Below, piece by piece: positions 1 to 5,735 of a stretch of DNA of 5,786 nt. Source of the DNA: an uncultured Bacteroidales bacterium (GTDB lineage Bacteria; Bacteroidota; Bacteroidia; Bacteroidales; Muribaculaceae); assembly GCA_900547755.1 (NCBI GenBank), contig URIC01000065.1, positions 1 through 5,786 on the forward strand, in the 5' to 3' direction. Every line of letters begins with the position of its first letter. Within the stretch, counting starts at the first letter, position 1. The translations under genes were made by a program, and so were the position numbers. The notes under the pieces are model-generated. The model worked only from the letters and a program-made list of their open reading frames with translations. It did not search any database and was not told where the DNA came from.

Positions 1-96
1 CAGATAATCGGCATCATAACGAAATTCATAACCCAAATCATCTTCGGTCAGAATTCCGGCGAGCGCATTGTTTAGAAATATCCTTGCCCTTTTCAT
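1..96 (-). CDS. HipA N-terminal-domain protein (toxin-side gene of a hipBA/hipBST module), partial, runs off the window
   Basis: Only the first 32 codons are present; the gene continues past base 1. The translated start, MKRARIFLNNALAGILTEDD followed by LGYEFRYDADYL, has the pattern of the HipA N-terminal subdomain (the 'couple_hipA' family): a short basic strand, a small-residue 'LAG-L-E' turn, and a G-Y-x-F-x-Y-D strand. In characterised systems full-length HipA is a Ser/Thr kinase that phosphorylates glutamyl-tRNA synthetase and is held inactive by HipB. In three-gene HipBST systems this N-terminal part is a separate protein, HipS, and the kinase is HipT. The gene lies 60 bp downstream of the HipB-like gene on the same strand, so it is probably co-transcribed with it. 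No clear Shine-Dalgarno sequence precedes the ATG; the leader is very AT-rich, as is usual in Bacteroidota. Whether the kinase domain is fused or separate cannot be seen here. The family call rests on the pattern of a short N-terminus. Confidence 0.72.
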   Translation of the reverse strand, partial: MKRARIFLNNALAGILTEDDLGYEFRYDADYL

Positions 97-103
97 AAAT
101 TTA

Positions 104-151
104 GAATTTAAATTTTAGAATGGAGAATTGCGGGCCTAATTTTAAATTTTC
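104..151. repeat. Imperfect AT-rich inverted repeat between hipB and the hipA-type gene
   Basis: GAATTTAAATTTTAG at 104-118 is roughly the inverse complement of CTAATTTTAAATTTTC at 136-151, with a 17-base loop that contains GAGAATTGCGGG. Several positions in the arms mismatch. The segment also carries short TTTAGAAT direct repeats and AATTCTCAATTC-like motifs. It fills the gap between the antitoxin stop and the toxin-side start. It could lower toxin-side expression through RNA structure, or it may be only a low-complexity spacer. Confidence 0.3.
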
Positions 152-156
152 AACAT

Positions 157-357
157 TCAATTCTCAATTCTTTCCGGCGCCATGTGGGCGCCGAAAAGCG
201 CCAGCACCTGATTCACCTTGTCGAGCCGGAGGGTTGTCTTACCTTGTTCCAGTTCGCGCACAAAGCGTAGACCGACCCCGGATTTCTGGGACAGGTCAAC
301 TTGCGTAAGCCCGAACTGCTTGCGCATCTCCTTGACATATTTAGCTAAATGAGTCAT
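157..357 (-). CDS. hipB: HipB-like Xre-family antitoxin and autorepressor
   Basis: This 66-residue protein is almost entirely one Cro/C1-type helix-turn-helix domain. Helix 2 (LTQVDLSQKSGV, about residues 17-28) and the recognition helix (GLRFVRELEQGK, about 29-40) are followed by TTLRLDKVNQVLALFG, the usual last helices of the fold, and a short polar tail. The wording matches the small 'couple_hipB' (y4mF-type) regulators that precede HipA proteins. By family precedent it dimerises, binds and neutralises the HipA kinase, and represses its own operon. The next gene on the strand begins like a HipA N-terminal domain, which supports this role. The ATG at 357 is the only sensible start: the domain begins a few residues in, and upstream lie a promoter and operators rather than coding sequence. 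An operator-like palindrome ends 4 bp before the ATG, so the repressor would cover the start region. The symbol is given by family; orthology to E. coli hipB is not implied. Confidence 0.85.
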   Translation of the reverse strand: MTHLAKYVKEMRKQFGLTQVDLSQKSGVGLRFVRELEQGKTTLRLDKVNQVLALFGAHMAPERIEN

Positions 358-361
358 CTGA

Positions 362-379
362 TATACCCTTTTGGGTGCA
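362..379. promoter_or_regulatory. Putative HipB operator O1
   Basis: The 18-mer TATACCC-TTTT-GGGTGCA is an inverted repeat with 5 of 7 arm positions paired and a 4-base centre. It overlaps the last base of the TAnnTTTG-like -7 box and the expected transcription start of hipB, and it ends 4 bp before the hipB ATG. Binding here would block both initiation and early elongation. Confidence 0.6.
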
Positions 380-385
380 AAAATA
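378..385 (-). promoter_or_regulatory. Putative hipB promoter -7 box
   Basis: On the minus strand this reads TATTTTTG, a full match to the Bacteroidota -7 consensus TAnnTTTG. The expected start site is about 6-8 bases downstream, inside operator O1, which gives a leader of roughly 15 bases. No good -33 TTTG lies 19-21 bases upstream; that zone falls in and beside operator O2, so repression by occlusion is plausible. Confidence 0.5.
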
Positions 386-402
386 ATAAATTTTATTTAG
401 AT

Positions 403-420
403 TACACCATTAAGGGTATA
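403..420. promoter_or_regulatory. Putative HipB operator O2
   Basis: The 18-mer TACACCA-TTAA-GGGTATA has the same 7-4-7 layout as O1, with 5 of 7 arm positions paired. Its right arm, GGGTATA, is the exact complement of the left arm TATACCC of O1 and O3. It begins 41 bp from O1 and covers the region where the -33 element of the hipB promoter would lie. Confidence 0.6.
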
Positions 421-443
421 AAAGTTTTTACGGCAATGTGAAT

Positions 444-461
444 TATACCCTTTGGGTTATA
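444..461. promoter_or_regulatory. Putative HipB operator O3
   Basis: The 18-mer TATACCC-TTTG-GGTTATA is the best palindrome of the three, with 6 of 7 arm positions paired. It starts 41 bp from O2, so all three sites share the same spacing. It lies upstream of the core promoter, where it could support cooperative repressor binding. Confidence 0.6.
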
Positions 462-531
462 TTCATCCTGAAACAGCGAGAGGGCGGGCGGTCTTCATTG
501 TCGGCATCGGGCCCAAGCCCGGGTCGAATTG

Positions 532-1173
532 TCAGTCGCGGGCGGTGTCGATGAAGGAGTGCAGGCTGTCTATGGAGCTGGTGTTCTCGCGCTGCATCTT
601 CAGGTAGGAGCCTACGCCTACCCACAGGCCTATGACGAGGCCTACGGCAGCGCCGCAGAACATCCCCATGCGCAACCCGCTGAGTTCTTCGGGGCTCATC
701 CCTTCGGGCGCGAGCCGGTAAACCAGGATATACACGAAGGTCAACAGCCATATACCCAGTATAATCATACCCCAGAGCATACGTCTGGCCCTGAGCCGTT
801 TCTGCCGGATCAGCCTGCGTGCCATCTCCAGCAGCGGGGTCTGTCCGTAGTCCATGCGGGCTATCTGCTGGATGTACATATCCGAAAGGAGGCTTACGGC
901 CATCAACAGAATGGAGGCTACGGTGTACCACAGTGGGATGCCCATGGTATAGGTCAGGTAAATCCAGCTCAAGACTCCAAGGGGGAAAAACACAAGGGAT
1001 TCGATTTTGAAATAATTGCGGGAGAAGTGGGTGCTTCGCTTTATTACGTCGCGAAGCAGCGTCTCGGACACAATAACCTGGGAGTCGAGGCGGTCGCGCA
1101 ACTGGCGGAGCTGTTCCCTCATCTGGTTCAGCTCGGTCGCTTCGGCGCTGTCTATGTTGGCGTTATATTCCAT
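532..1173 (-). CDS. Four-helix membrane protein co-transcribed with an ECF sigma factor; candidate sigma regulator
   Basis: The protein has 213 residues. A charged amphipathic N-terminal stretch (about residues 10-50, rich in Glu, Gln, Arg and Leu) looks like a cytoplasmic coiled coil. Four hydrophobic segments follow at about 57-76, 81-98, 133-153 and 169-189. A strongly basic loop (ARRLIRQKRLRARR, about 118-131) lies between helices 2 and 3, which suggests that this loop and both termini are cytoplasmic. The gene starts 16 bp after the stop of the ECF sigma factor, so the two form an operon. That position is typical of anti-sigma factors. However, no zinc-binding HxxxCxxC anti-sigma motif is present (I see a single Cys, at 173), and no FecR or RseA domain is evident. 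The role as sigma regulator is therefore inferred from context and from the cytoplasmic helical N-terminus. A simple sigma-regulon membrane protein is the alternative. Confidence 0.8.
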   Translation of the reverse strand: MEYNANIDSAEATELNQMREQLRQLRDRLDSQVIVSETLLRDVIKRSTHFSRNYFKIESLVFFPLGVLSWIYLTYTMGIPLWYTVASILLMAVSLLSDMYIQQIARMDYGQTPLLEMARRLIRQKRLRARRMLWGMIILGIWLLTFVYILVYRLAPEGMSPEELSGLRMGMFCGAAVGLVIGLWVGVGSYLKMQRENTSSIDSLHSFIDTARD

Positions 1174-1189
1174 ATCGGTGTTTTTTAGT

Positions 1190-1693
1190 TTACTTGTTTT
1201 TTTGATTGCGGGAAATGTCAGAACTTCTTTTCAGCTTTTCGCGTATGCGTACCAGGCGTACGCTGACGGCTTTTGCCGATATGCCCGCTATGGCTCCTAT
1301 CTCGTCGTAAGGCAGGCTTTCGAGCCACATCAGCACTATAGCGCGGTCTATAGGCTCGAGCCGCTGTATGCGGTCGCGCAACTGCGCCGTCTGGCTGTGT
1401 TCCGTCTCTTCGGTCCGGAAGAATTCCGGGTCTATCTGCACATGCACGGCTTCGCGCCGGCGTCTGTTCTTGCGCTGATATGATATGCAGGTGTTCAGGG
1501 CCACCCGGTAAATCCAGGTGCCGGGCGAGCTGTCGGCGCGGAACGAGGCGAAGCCGCTCCAGAGCCGTATCAGAATCTCCTGAAACAGGTCGTCGGTTTC
1601 TTCCCTCTCCTTCGCGAACATATAGCATACGGAGTAGATGGCGGACTTGTGCTTTCGCACCATTTGCTCAAAATCTTTCTCTTGCTCTGTCAT
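1190..1693 (-). CDS. ECF-type RNA polymerase sigma-70 factor
   Basis: The protein has 167 residues, the normal length for an extracytoplasmic-function sigma factor. Region 2 spans about residues 8-78. It includes the core-binding and -10-recognition helices around DDLFQEILIRLW (34-45) and SPGTWIYRVALNTCISYQRK (56-75), followed by a basic run. Region 4 spans about 104-156, with a -35-binding helix-turn-helix: LPYDEIGAIAGISAKAVSVR (127-146) and then LVRIREKLK. There is no region 1 or region 3 between them, which is diagnostic for ECF factors. It heads an operon with the membrane protein 16 bp downstream, so release from that protein on an envelope signal is plausible. The ATG at 1693 gives a start typical of the family; no Shine-Dalgarno sequence is visible. 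A CGTC-type promoter upstream suggests autoregulation. The regulon is unknown. It is not of the FecI type by context, since no FecR or TonB receptor gene follows. Confidence 0.93.
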   Translation of the reverse strand: MTEQEKDFEQMVRKHKSAIYSVCYMFAKEREETDDLFQEILIRLWSGFASFRADSSPGTWIYRVALNTCISYQRKNRRRREAVHVQIDPEFFRTEETEHSQTAQLRDRIQRLEPIDRAIVLMWLESLPYDEIGAIAGISAKAVSVRLVRIREKLKRSSDISRNQKNK

Positions 1694-1728
1694 TGGTGGA
1701 TTAGAGGTCGTTTAGGAATTACACCCCG

Positions 1729-1758
1729 TTAGACGCGATGTGGGATGCGAAAACTACA
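1729..1758 (-). promoter_or_regulatory. Putative ECF-type autoregulated promoter of the sigma operon
   Basis: On the minus strand TGTAGT (1758-1753) and CGTCTA (1735-1730) are separated by 17 bases. The CGTC -10 core is common among ECF-dependent promoters, and TGTA-like -35 boxes fit many Bacteroidota ECF genes. The implied start site near 1723 leaves a leader of about 30 bases before the sigma ATG. The promoter lies after the secDF terminator and before the sigma gene, where a dedicated promoter is needed. The assignment rests on motif similarity and spacing only. Confidence 0.45.
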
Positions 1759-1785
1759 TCGTAAACCCAAAAACACGTATAGCCT

Positions 1786-1825
1786 AAAAACAGGAGCCGG
1801 GTCAACCATAAATTGACCCGGCTTC
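1786..1825 (-). terminator. Rho-independent terminator of secDF
   Basis: A perfect 11-bp stem pairs 1795-1805 (AGCCGGGTCAA) with 1813-1823 (TTGACCCGGCT) around a 7-base loop. On the minus strand it is followed by CCTG and then five T residues (1790-1786). It lies 38 bp past the secDF stop codon. Polarity and position indicate that it ends the secDF transcript and insulates the sigma operon. The only weakness is the short interruption between stem and T run. Confidence 0.88.
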
Positions 1826-1861
1826 CGAATAAAGAACGTATTCTCTGTATTGTCAGTATTG

Positions 1862-4849
1862 TCAGCGTTTCAGACGCTCGGCAGGCATGGCTTTTATGGC
1901 GTCCTTGCCGGTTTTCTTCTTGCGGGAAAGAATCCGGTATGCCACGGGGGCCGCGAGGAACAGGGAGCAGAATGTGCCCACCGCCACACCGAATATCATC
2001 GCGAAGGTGAAGGAGCGGATAGTGTCGCCACCGAGGATGAAGATACACAGCAGCACGAGCAGTGTGGAGACGGAGGTCATGACCGTACGGGTGAGCGTGG
2101 CATTCAGGGAGTCGTTGAATACACGTTTTTTCTCCTCCTTGGGATTCAGCTTGAGTGTCTCGCGCACACGGTCGAATACCACCACGGTATCGTTTATCTG
2201 ATAACCGATAATGGTCAGCACGGCGGCTATGAAGCTCTGGTCGATTTCCATGGAGAAGGGGAGGAAGCCCCAGCAGATGGAGTAGAAGCCGATGATGAGG
2301 AATGTGGTCATGGCCACGGCGCAGACGGCGCCGACTGAGAAGGCCACATTGCGGAATCGGATAAGGATGTAGAGGAACATGCAGAGTACCGCTATGCCCA
2401 CGGCTATCATCGCGTCGGCCTTCATGTCGTCGGCCACGGCGGCGCCCACCTTCTGGGCGGACACGATGCCCGTTTCCTCGTTGGCGAGTGCGAACTCATC
2501 CTCGCCCATCAGCTTGCCGTTTACCGTAAGCTGCGGCTTCAAGGCGTTGTAGAGGAGTTCGGTGATTTCTTTGTCTACGGCATCCTCGTTATTCTCGTTG
2601 ATGCGGTAGTTGGTGGAGACACGTACCTTCTGGTTGTTGTCGATAGTGATTACGCTTACGGCCACGGGCTCCTTGATGCCATGTTTGGCGGCGGCTTCCT
2701 GGAATGTCGCGCTCAGGCGGCCTCGTATCTCTTCGGGATTTACATCCTTCTGGAAGGCTACCACATAGTTGCGGCCGCCGGAGAAGTCGATGCCCTGGTT
2801 CATGCCTCGGAAGCAGAGGGAGCAGATACCCACCACAGTAAGGGCAATCCATACTATCATCGCGCCTTTGGTCTTGCCGATGAAGTTGATGGATGTCTTG
2901 CCGAAGACTTTGCGGGATATGCCGGTGGTGAAGCTCATGTTGGCGCAACGGCCGTTCTTAGTTATGATGTCGAAGGCTATGCGGGTCAGGAACACGGCTG
3001 TGAAGAAGGAGCATACCAGACCTATGATGAGGGTGGTGGCGAAGCCCTTGATGGGACCGGAACCGAAGAGGAGCAGAATCACACCTGTGATAATGGATGT
3101 GAGGTTACCGTCGAAGATGGCGGAGAAAGCGTTGCTGTAACCGTCGGAGATGGCCTGGCGCAGTTTCTTGCCGGCGCGGAGTTCCTCTTTGGAGCGTTCA
3201 AAGATAAGCACGTTGGCGTCCACCGCCATACCCAGGGCAAGCACGATACCGGCTATACCGGACAGGGTGAGCACCGCCTGAATGGATGCGAGGATACCTA
3301 AGGTGAAGTAGAGGTTGAGCATAAGGCCCAGGTTGGCCACAAGGCCGGGGATAACGCCGTAGAAGGCTATCATGAACAGCATCAGCAGCACCAGGGCCAC
3401 GATGAAGGATACGAAGCCGGATTCGATGGCCTGCGCGCCCAACGACGGGCCTATTACCTCGGAGCTTACCACACGGGGAGTGATGTCCATCTTGCCGGAT
3501 TTCAGCAGGTTGGCCAGGTCGTTGGCCTCCTCGGGAGTGAAGTTGCCGGTAATCTCGGAGCTTCCGCCGGTAATCTGCTGGTTTACGTTGGGATAGGAGT
3601 AGACTACGTTGTCCATGACGATGGCTATGCTGCGGCCCACGTTGTCCTTGGTTACGGAACTCCAGCGGCTGGCGCCCTCGTCGCTCATGCGCATGTTCAC
3701 CACCTCGCCCTTGAGGTTGTCGTGTTCGGAATTGGCGCTCACCACGGCGTCACCCTCCAGCTGGGGCTCGCCGCGCAGGGCTACCAGACCGTAATATTTG
3801 TTCTTGAGGGGCTGGCCGTTCTTGCCCATCACTGCCTTGCCGTTCTTCTTGGCCTCTATTTCAGTGGCCTTGTTCTCCCATACCAGAGTGAGGTCGGAGG
3901 GGAGTATCTGCGCCGCTTCGGCGGAGTTGATGAAGGCGTTCACGGCTGCGGTGTCGGCCTTGGCCACCAGGCCCACGCGGGGGCTGCCCTGCTGTATTAC
4001 GCCGCCTAACAGCTCCAGAAGCGCGCTCTTGGTGGTGTCGGCGGGTGCGGTGGCGTCGCTCAGCTGAGCGAGCTGGGTATAGACTTCATCGCCGTTGTAG
4101 ACCTCGAAGAACTCCAGGTTGGCGCTGCTCTGCAACAGCCTGGTCATCTGCTCAGGCTCCTTCACGCCGGGAAGCTCCAGCAGAATCTGGCCGTTCTTGT
4201 CCTGCAGCTTCTGAATGTTGGGGGACACGACGCCGAACTTGTCGATACGGTTGCGGAACACGTTGAAGGCGTCATCCACCTGGCTGTTCACCTGATTGGC
4301 GAGGGCCTGTGCCACTTCCTTGTTGGAGGACTTGCCGGTGAGCTTGCCCAGGAACTCGCCCTCGTGTCTGAACAGGGTGGTGAGCTGGCCTTCGGGGAAC
4401 TGCTCTGCAAATTTGTTTACGAAATTCTTGTCAGACGGCTTTGCGCCGGGAGTGGTGAACTCGCCGTTGGGGAGGACCTTCTTTATGCCGGCGTCTATCT
4501 TGGCCAGCGAAGCGTCATCCTTGGCGTAGGAGCGGAGCATGTCGGTGGTGGGCACCTCCAGGACGATGTTCATTCCGCCCTTCAGGTCCAGACCCAGACC
4601 GATTTCCATCTTTTTCACCTGACCCAGAGTATAGCCTAAATAGACTTTCTCGTTCTCAAGGGAGTCCATATACTCCTTGCGGGCCTGCTTGTACTTCTCG
4701 TTAGCGGCATCGCTTGTCTTCGCAATCCTGACTGCGTACTCGTCCGCCTCCTTCTCGTAACCCTGTGTGACAAACGAGAATGAGATGTAAAAACCGCAAA
4801 TCAAAATCAAAAGGACAGCAATTGTACCGATAAACCCTTTGTTCTGCAT
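1862..4849 (-). CDS. secDF: Protein translocase SecDF, fused SecD-SecF
   Basis: The 995-residue inner-membrane protein uses the proton gradient to pull secreted proteins out of the SecYEG channel on the periplasmic side. The SecD half has TM1 (about residues 5-27), the LGLDLKGGMN motif (85-94), a large periplasmic P1 domain and TM2-6 (about 478-628) with GMAVDANVLIFER (540-552). Asp544 matches the proton-relay Asp519 of E. coli SecD. The SecF half begins near residue 638, with a TM at about 663-681, a GIDFSGG motif (686-692), a periplasmic domain and TMs at about 812-975. Within them, IGYQINDTVVVFDR (881-894) carries Asp887 (E. coli SecF Asp213) and TLTRT carries Arg921 (E. coli Arg247). All key residues are intact. 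Fusion and length are usual in Bacteroidota. The ATG at 4849 directly precedes the first membrane helix. The gene appears monocistronic, with a strong terminator 38 bp downstream and a -7 box about 75 bp upstream. Confidence 0.98.
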   Translation of the reverse strand: MQNKGFIGTIAVLLILICGFYISFSFVTQGYEKEADEYAVRIAKTSDAANEKYKQARKEYMDSLENEKVYLGYTLGQVKKMEIGLGLDLKGGMNIVLEVPTTDMLRSYAKDDASLAKIDAGIKKVLPNGEFTTPGAKPSDKNFVNKFAEQFPEGQLTTLFRHEGEFLGKLTGKSSNKEVAQALANQVNSQVDDAFNVFRNRIDKFGVVSPNIQKLQDKNGQILLELPGVKEPEQMTRLLQSSANLEFFEVYNGDEVYTQLAQLSDATAPADTTKSALLELLGGVIQQGSPRVGLVAKADTAAVNAFINSAEAAQILPSDLTLVWENKATEIEAKKNGKAVMGKNGQPLKNKYYGLVALRGEPQLEGDAVVSANSEHDNLKGEVVNMRMSDEGASRWSSVTKDNVGRSIAIVMDNVVYSYPNVNQQITGGSSEITGNFTPEEANDLANLLKSGKMDITPRVVSSEVIGPSLGAQAIESGFVSFIVALVLLMLFMIAFYGVIPGLVANLGLMLNLYFTLGILASIQAVLTLSGIAGIVLALGMAVDANVLIFERSKEELRAGKKLRQAISDGYSNAFSAIFDGNLTSIITGVILLLFGSGPIKGFATTLIIGLVCSFFTAVFLTRIAFDIITKNGRCANMSFTTGISRKVFGKTSINFIGKTKGAMIVWIALTVVGICSLCFRGMNQGIDFSGGRNYVVAFQKDVNPEEIRGRLSATFQEAAAKHGIKEPVAVSVITIDNNQKVRVSTNYRINENNEDAVDKEITELLYNALKPQLTVNGKLMGEDEFALANEETGIVSAQKVGAAVADDMKADAMIAVGIAVLCMFLYILIRFRNVAFSVGAVCAVAMTTFLIIGFYSICWGFLPFSMEIDQSFIAAVLTIIGYQINDTVVVFDRVRETLKLNPKEEKKRVFNDSLNATLTRTVMTSVSTLLVLLCIFILGGDTIRSFTFAMIFGVAVGTFCSLFLAAPVAYRILSRKKKTGKDAIKAMPAERLKR

Positions 4850-4923
4850 TGTTGTTAACCAGTTAGATTTATTTTTGTTATTTATATTTAGCTAATTGAT
4901 AATGAATACAAATTATCAGCTTG

Positions 4924-4931
4924 CAAATATA
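4924..4931 (-). promoter_or_regulatory. Putative secDF promoter -7 box
   Basis: On the minus strand this reads TATATTTG, a full match to the Bacteroidota consensus TAnnTTTG. It would start transcription near 4917 and give a leader of about 67 bases, AT-rich as usual for the phylum. The nearest upstream TTTG (on the minus strand, plus-strand 4956-4959) lies 24 bases away rather than the usual 19-21, so the -33 element is weak or absent. Confidence 0.5.
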
Positions 4932-5011
4932 CTACAAATTTTTCAGTTAAGCCCACAAATTGGCTCAAAAAACGAAACGCCCCCGTTACTTGTTCGCTGT
5001 TTTACGATTTC

Positions 5012-5035
5012 AATCACAAACGGCACAATGTGATT
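5012..5035. repeat. Inverted repeat AATCACA-N10-TGTGATT
   Basis: Two perfect 7-base arms at 5012-5018 and 5029-5035 are separated by 10 bases. It could be a short hairpin or a protein-binding site in the divergent region. The arm order is opposite to a CRP site, which reads TGTGA-N6-TCACA, so I do not call it one. Confidence 0.35.
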
Positions 5036-5133
5036 ACACTCAGATTCAATCCGATCTATCCGTGCGGATGACTGTCTTGTCATAAATTTCTTATCCTTAA
5101 ATGAACTATTACAGCAAATGCCAATTATTGTAT

Positions 5134-5165
5134 GTTGCGGACATGCAAGGCTCATCGTAATTTCG
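5134..5165 (+). promoter_or_regulatory. Putative promoter of the Xre-unknown pair, with an overlapping small palindrome
   Basis: GTTG (5134-5137, one mismatch to the -33 TTTG) and TAATTTCG (5158-5165, one mismatch to TAnnTTTG) are separated by 20 bases, the normal Bacteroidota spacing. The implied start is about 10 bases before the ATG at 5183, giving a very short leader. ATGT-TGCGG-ACAT (5132-5144) overlaps the -33 box and could be an autoregulatory half of an operator. Both boxes are imperfect. Confidence 0.38.
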
Positions 5166-5182
5166 CAGACAATGATTAGCGA

Positions 5183-5398
5183 ATGGAGACAAATCTAAAA
5201 TTTCTCAAAGAATTCGGGCTTAAAGTTCAGCGACGAAGAAAGGAACTCGGGATTTCGCAAGAGGAACTTGCATTCAGAGCCGGGTTCCATCGTACATATA
5301 TAGGAATGATCGAGAGGGCGGAACGCAATATTACTCTAAGTAACCTCAAACGGCTGGCAGATGCCTTACAGATTAAAATAAAAGATTTATTTGATTGA
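5183..5398 (+). CDS. Small Xre-family (HTH_3) transcriptional regulator, controller-protein-like
   Basis: The 71-residue protein is a single Cro/C1-type helix-turn-helix domain. QRRRKELGISQEELAFRAGF (about 16-35) holds the first helices and the turn, and HRTYIGMIERAERN (36-49) is the recognition helix. ITLSNLKRLADALQIKIKDLF then closes the fold. The HRTYI-x-x-IER signature is shared by controller (C) proteins of type II restriction-modification systems and by many stand-alone regulators of small accessory operons. It should act as a dimeric DNA-binding repressor or activator, probably on its own promoter. The next gene begins one base after its stop codon, so the two are translationally coupled. 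By eye the base composition is lower in GC than secDF, which fits acquisition. No methylase or recognisable nuclease is visible in the window, so a restriction-modification role is only a possibility. Confidence 0.88.
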   Translation: METNLKFLKEFGLKVQRRRKELGISQEELAFRAGFHRTYIGMIERAERNITLSNLKRLADALQIKIKDLFD

Positions 5399-5399
5399 T

Positions 5400-5735
5400 A
5401 TGGATTCATTAAAGATAAACGATAGATTCAGCAGAAACATAACTTTGATTCAAGAGGTCAAAGATAAAAAGGACAGATTGATCAGAAAGGGAAAAGAACT
5501 CTCCGGACAAACTGACAAAGGCCAGTATGATTATCATATAGCATGGCAATCAGGGGATGGACGATACAAAGTAGGAGTGGGAAAATACGGTAAAGAGTAT
5601 TACCTGCAGACAATATCCTGGAAAGACGGGCATAAAGGTAACAACCCCAACGATATGCGTCCGACCATTTGGATTGACGGTAAGGAAGCGGCCTTCGACG
5701 GCAGTTTCGACCATGTATTCAATTTCTTCCAATGA
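5400..5735 (+). CDS. Hypothetical protein coupled to the Xre regulator, function unknown
   Basis: I do not recognise this 111-residue soluble protein. I chose the ATG at 5400, which follows the regulator's TGA after one base (TGA-T-ATG); an in-frame TTG at 5391 would add three residues and overlap the upstream gene, and is less likely. The N-terminal third is basic and probably helical (about residues 12-35, with the Lys/Asp/Arg-rich VKDKKDRLIRKGKE). The middle (about 43-75) is rich in Tyr, Gly and Trp with alternating polar and aromatic residues, as in a small beta-sheet. The end is DGSFDHVFNFFQ. There is no signal peptide, membrane helix or cysteine. It is shorter than usual restriction enzymes and has no clear PD-(D/E)xK or HNH motif. 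Tight coupling to an Xre gene suggests an effector, toxin or modulator controlled by that regulator; this is inference from position only. Confidence 0.75.
   Translation: MDSLKINDRFSRNITLIQEVKDKKDRLIRKGKELSGQTDKGQYDYHIAWQSGDGRYKVGVGKYGKEYYLQTISWKDGHKGNNPNDMRPTIWIDGKEAAFDGSFDHVFNFFQ

Larger units (their letters stand above)
4850..5182. other. 333-bp divergent intergenic region without a convincing gene
   Basis: The region separates secDF (minus) from the Xre gene (plus). Bases 4850-4931 are AT-rich and hold the secDF leader and -7 box. Bases 4960-5160 are less AT-rich and contain short inverted repeats: 5012-5035, 5058-5069, 5068-5083 and 5132-5144. One 70-codon frame (4943-5155, minus) is open, but it has no recognisable domain and an unusual Cys/Ile/Ser-rich sequence. 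It overlaps the likely secDF promoter zone. I see no tRNA and no terminator. A small RNA or operators for the Xre protein are possible but unproven. Confidence 0.6.

Noticed and set aside
508..521. GC-rich hairpin CGGGC-TTGG-GCCCG after the membrane-protein stop, as a terminator
   Set aside because: The stem is only 5 bp and no T run follows on the minus strand. It may mark the transcript end but does not meet the usual form of an intrinsic terminator.
529..1188. Long open frame (219 codons) on the plus strand opposite the membrane-protein gene
   Set aside because: It is antisense to a gene with clear membrane helices and operon context. Its translation is low in hydrophobic segments and rich in His, Gln, Gly and Tyr, as expected of a shadow frame.
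2681..3301. Long open frame (206 codons) on the plus strand inside secDF
   Set aside because: It is the mirror of conserved SecDF motifs on the minus strand. The Gly/Glu/His-rich translation is an artefact of codon bias.
4943..5155. Open frame of 70 codons on the minus strand upstream of secDF
   Set aside because: It has no recognisable domain, an unlikely composition with scattered Cys, no promoter or start context, and it overlaps the likely upstream part of the secDF promoter. Treated as chance.
5391..5399. TTG start that extends the unknown protein by three residues
   Set aside because: The ATG at 5400 sits one base after the upstream stop, a standard coupled layout. The TTG would need an overlap of eight bases and adds nothing recognisable.
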